DNA from: Verrucomicrobiota bacterium
Lineage (GTDB): Bacteria; Verrucomicrobiota; Verrucomicrobiia; Chthoniobacterales; UBA10450
Length of the DNA: 6,336 nt
NCBI GenBank assembly: GCA_003219925.1
Contig: QHQU01000026.1
Coordinates: 1-6,336 of the forward strand
Direction: 5' to 3'
Of the stretch, positions 5,113-6,336 are shown piece by piece (position 1 is the first letter of the stretch; each line of letters starts with the position of its first letter). Position numbers and translations under genes: made by a program. The notes under the pieces were generated by a model. It saw only the letters and a list, made by a program, of their open reading frames with translations, was not told the origin of the DNA and searched no databases.

Positions 5113-5303
5113 GTGAACTACTGGGAGGTGATCGCGGATCGGTTACACGCAGAGGGCTGGCCGTGGGGTTATTGCAGCGCCGTTACCCGAGACGGCTGGC
5201 GTTGGATCCTTGATGCCATCGCGGAGACGGGCGCCGCTACATCGTTCAGTCTGATGAGCTGTTGAGCGCCTTTCTTGAGTTGGAGCGGGTGACAATCGGG
5301 TAG
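5113..5303 (+). pseudogene. Small gene family Y, copy 2, frameshifted
   Basis: From GTG 5113 the frame reads (M)NYWEVIADRLHAEGWPWGY then CSAVTRDGWRWILDA, and stops at TGA 5263-5265 after an unrelated tail. Adding one C at GCC|ATC (5215-5220) restores HRGDGRRYIVQSDELLSAFL then ELERVTIG with TAG 5301-5303: 63 residues, colinear with copy 1 (61 residues) at 3381-3566. The two copies share most residues, including GYCSA.TRDGWR, RYIV.SDE and LSAFLELE. Unlike copy 1 it has a plausible Shine-Dalgarno sequence. The lesion is a one-base loss in a C-run, so a read error is a live alternative. Function unknown. Confidence 0.74.
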
Positions 5304-5309
5304 TACGAG

Positions 5310-5348
5310 CCCCGCAGATTAGGCTGAAGTGTGTTCGATCTGTGCGGG
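5310..5348. repeat. Bulged inverted repeat between convergent genes
   Basis: CCCGCAGAT (5311-5319) can pair with ATCT-GT-GCGGG (5338-5348): nine pairs with a two-base bulge and an 18-base loop. It lies between the ends of the plus-strand family Y copy and the minus-strand exported-protein gene, a typical place for a shared terminator, but neither strand has a T-run. Confidence 0.3.
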
Positions 5349-5349
5349 T

Positions 5350-5823
5350 CTAGGTCTCGAAATGATACGAAGTCTTGAAAATGATCTTTGCGTTTTTCTC
5401 CGTCACAATTGAAAAGGTGACAGTTCCCCGGTCACCCGACAAGGGAGTTGCTCTTCCAAGCACCACATGCGTTGTGCCGTCTTCGCGCGTAACGGCCTTG
5501 CCGGTAAAATCAGTCACTCGTCCAGACTGGAGCCTCCGAACGAAATCCTCGGATGCGCCCAAAACCAGACTGCCGGTCTCGCTTTTAAAGAAATAGGGCC
5601 TTACCTTAAGTTGATAGTCGCCGATATAATTACCACCCCGACGGGTAAGCGGACTGACGATCAAGGTAGCTTTCCCCAAGCGGACTGAAGTGGAGCTGGG
5701 GTCAATAAACAGCTTACGCGTGACTGGGTTTGATGTCCCAGTCGTCGACTTGGACCTTTCCGCATGGATGCAGTTTGTTGAACCCAGTACTAGAAAAACG
5801 GAAAGGGTAATCGTCAGCTTCAT
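5350..5823 (-). CDS. Exported protein of unknown function, 157 residues
   Basis: ATG 5821-5823 begins a classic signal peptide, MKLTITLSVFLVLGSTNC then IHA, cut before ERSKST. An earlier in-frame ATG (5878-5880) would put 19 residues ahead of it and is less likely. Neither has a clear Shine-Dalgarno. The mature part has VTRKLFIDPSSTSVRLGKAT, then LIVSPLTRRGGNYIGDYQLK, then VRPYFFKSETGSLVL, DFTGKAVTREDGTTHVVLGR and GDRGTVTFSIVTE, ending KIIFKTSYHFET. It is rich in beta-strand and short turns, with no membrane anchor. I recall similar proteins (SPLTRRGGN, DYQLKV.PYFFKSE, DRG.VTF) in Verrucomicrobiota without known role. It stands alone, convergent with family Y copy 2, and the frame is intact. 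Confidence 0.78.
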   Translation of the reverse strand: MKLTITLSVFLVLGSTNCIHAERSKSTTGTSNPVTRKLFIDPSSTSVRLGKATLIVSPLTRRGGNYIGDYQLKVRPYFFKSETGSLVLGASEDFVRRLQSGRVTDFTGKAVTREDGTTHVVLGRATPLSGDRGTVTFSIVTEKNAKIIFKTSYHFET

Positions 5824-6336
5824 GATTGGAGAGAAGATCGGCGCGGAAAGACTTAATTCCTTCTTGGACCTTGGCCCCATGACCGTAGATCCGATGCGCT
5901 GAGACCCGCGGGCTGCGACGATGCCAACTACCGCTGGTCACCGCTTGCATTCGTCAACAACTATCGCGCGCTCAAGGATCGCTTTTTATAAAGCGAGGGC
6001 GACAGCTACCCTCGAAGAATGAGAACGGCTCCAAATAATGAGTCGCTGGAGCCGGCCCGCCCACAGATCGCAAAAGCGGGAGTAAATGTAGAAGATCAGG
6101 ATACACATGGGATTCTATTTGGTTAATTGTTGGTTATCACGTTCTGGCCTCATATGAACACATTGCGCGCCAACTTTCATAAATCCGGAATTCTACAATC
6201 CGATTTTTTATCCTGCAACGCAAGCCGCTCGAGGTAAGCAAAATACAAATCATAGTAGAAACGTTGTATCGACCCCGCAGAAAAGAGCCGTTGCGTTTCA
6301 TGGACTATTTATGATCCAAGTGGCCTAAAAATGAGA
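5824..6336. other. 513 bases without a supportable gene
   Basis: No frame here has both a start with a ribosome site and a recognisable protein. A plus-strand frame reads CDDANYRWSPLAFVNNY then RALKDRFL and stops at TAA 5988-5990. The same frame continues from ATG 6019 for 35 residues (MRTAPNNESLEPARPQIAKA onward, TAA 6124-6126). This could be a degraded gene with a nonsense codon, but I recognise no family. A 21-codon minus-strand ORF (MKVGAQCVHMRPERDNQQLT) near 6115-6180 is unremarkable. The stretch 6180-6336 is AT-rich and holds nothing I can name. The promoter of the exported-protein gene should lie near 5824-5950, but I see no clear boxes. Confidence 0.4.
5979..5996. repeat. Perfect 7-base hairpin with TTAT loop
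   Basis: TCGCTTT (5979-5985) and AAAGCGA (5990-5996) pair perfectly around TTAT. It overlaps the stop of the doubtful plus-strand frame described for this gap. There is no T-run after it on either strand, so terminator function is unsupported. Confidence 0.35.

Noticed and set aside
5767..5823. Lipoprotein signal in the exported protein (Cys at residue 18)
   Set aside because: The residues before Cys (STN) do not fit a lipobox; cleavage after IHA by signal peptidase I fits better.
5906..5990. Plus-strand frame ending NNYRALKDRFL considered as the end of a gene
   Set aside because: No family recognised, no start with a ribosome site, and the upstream part runs antisense into the exported-protein gene; kept only as a note on the gap.

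Overview
The window looks like chromosomal DNA of a soil bacterium, most probably Verrucomicrobiota (Chthoniobacterales or Udaeobacter-like) or a similar lineage. That guess rests on protein families recalled from memory: a small-N-terminus class III cyclase, a GV.G-repeat surface protein with a KIDHPLDP tail, a TRRGGN.{2}DYQ exported protein, and tiny proteins starting .YWE.IAD. No marker gene is present, so the placement is tentative.

Layout: (1) Bases 1-279, minus strand, hold the first 93 codons of an adenylate/guanylate cyclase that runs off the window. (2) Bases 569-1402, minus strand, hold a restriction endonuclease gene with an intact PD-(D/E)XK domain but an internal TAA and no complete N-terminus. 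(3) Bases 1597-3000, minus strand, hold an intact 467-residue secreted repeat protein. It lies between two same-orientation relics of a small gene called family X here (a 71-base fragment at 1478-1548 and a frameshifted copy at 3129-3373). (4) Bases 3381-3566, plus strand, hold a small gene of a second family, called Y here, closed by a TAG. (5) Bases 3567-3969 are a leader region rich in GTCAC/GTGAC motifs. It precedes an intact sulfotransferase (3970-4815, plus). (6) Bases 4839-5303 hold a minus-strand terminator, the C-terminal end of a DUF6804-like membrane protein, and a second, frameshifted family Y copy. (7) Bases 5350-5823, minus strand, hold an intact exported protein of unknown function. 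(8) Bases 5824-6336 contain no gene I can defend.

Three genes look functional in full (repeat protein, sulfotransferase, exported protein) and one is cut by the window edge (cyclase). At least six others are broken or fragmentary. There is no convincing operon: strands alternate and most neighbours appear unrelated. The main message is an accessory region undergoing gene decay and rearrangement, in which small multi-copy genes (X and Y) recur and abut pieces of other genes. Two of the lesions are single-base indels next to or in short homopolymer runs, so sequencing or assembly error must be excluded before biology is inferred.
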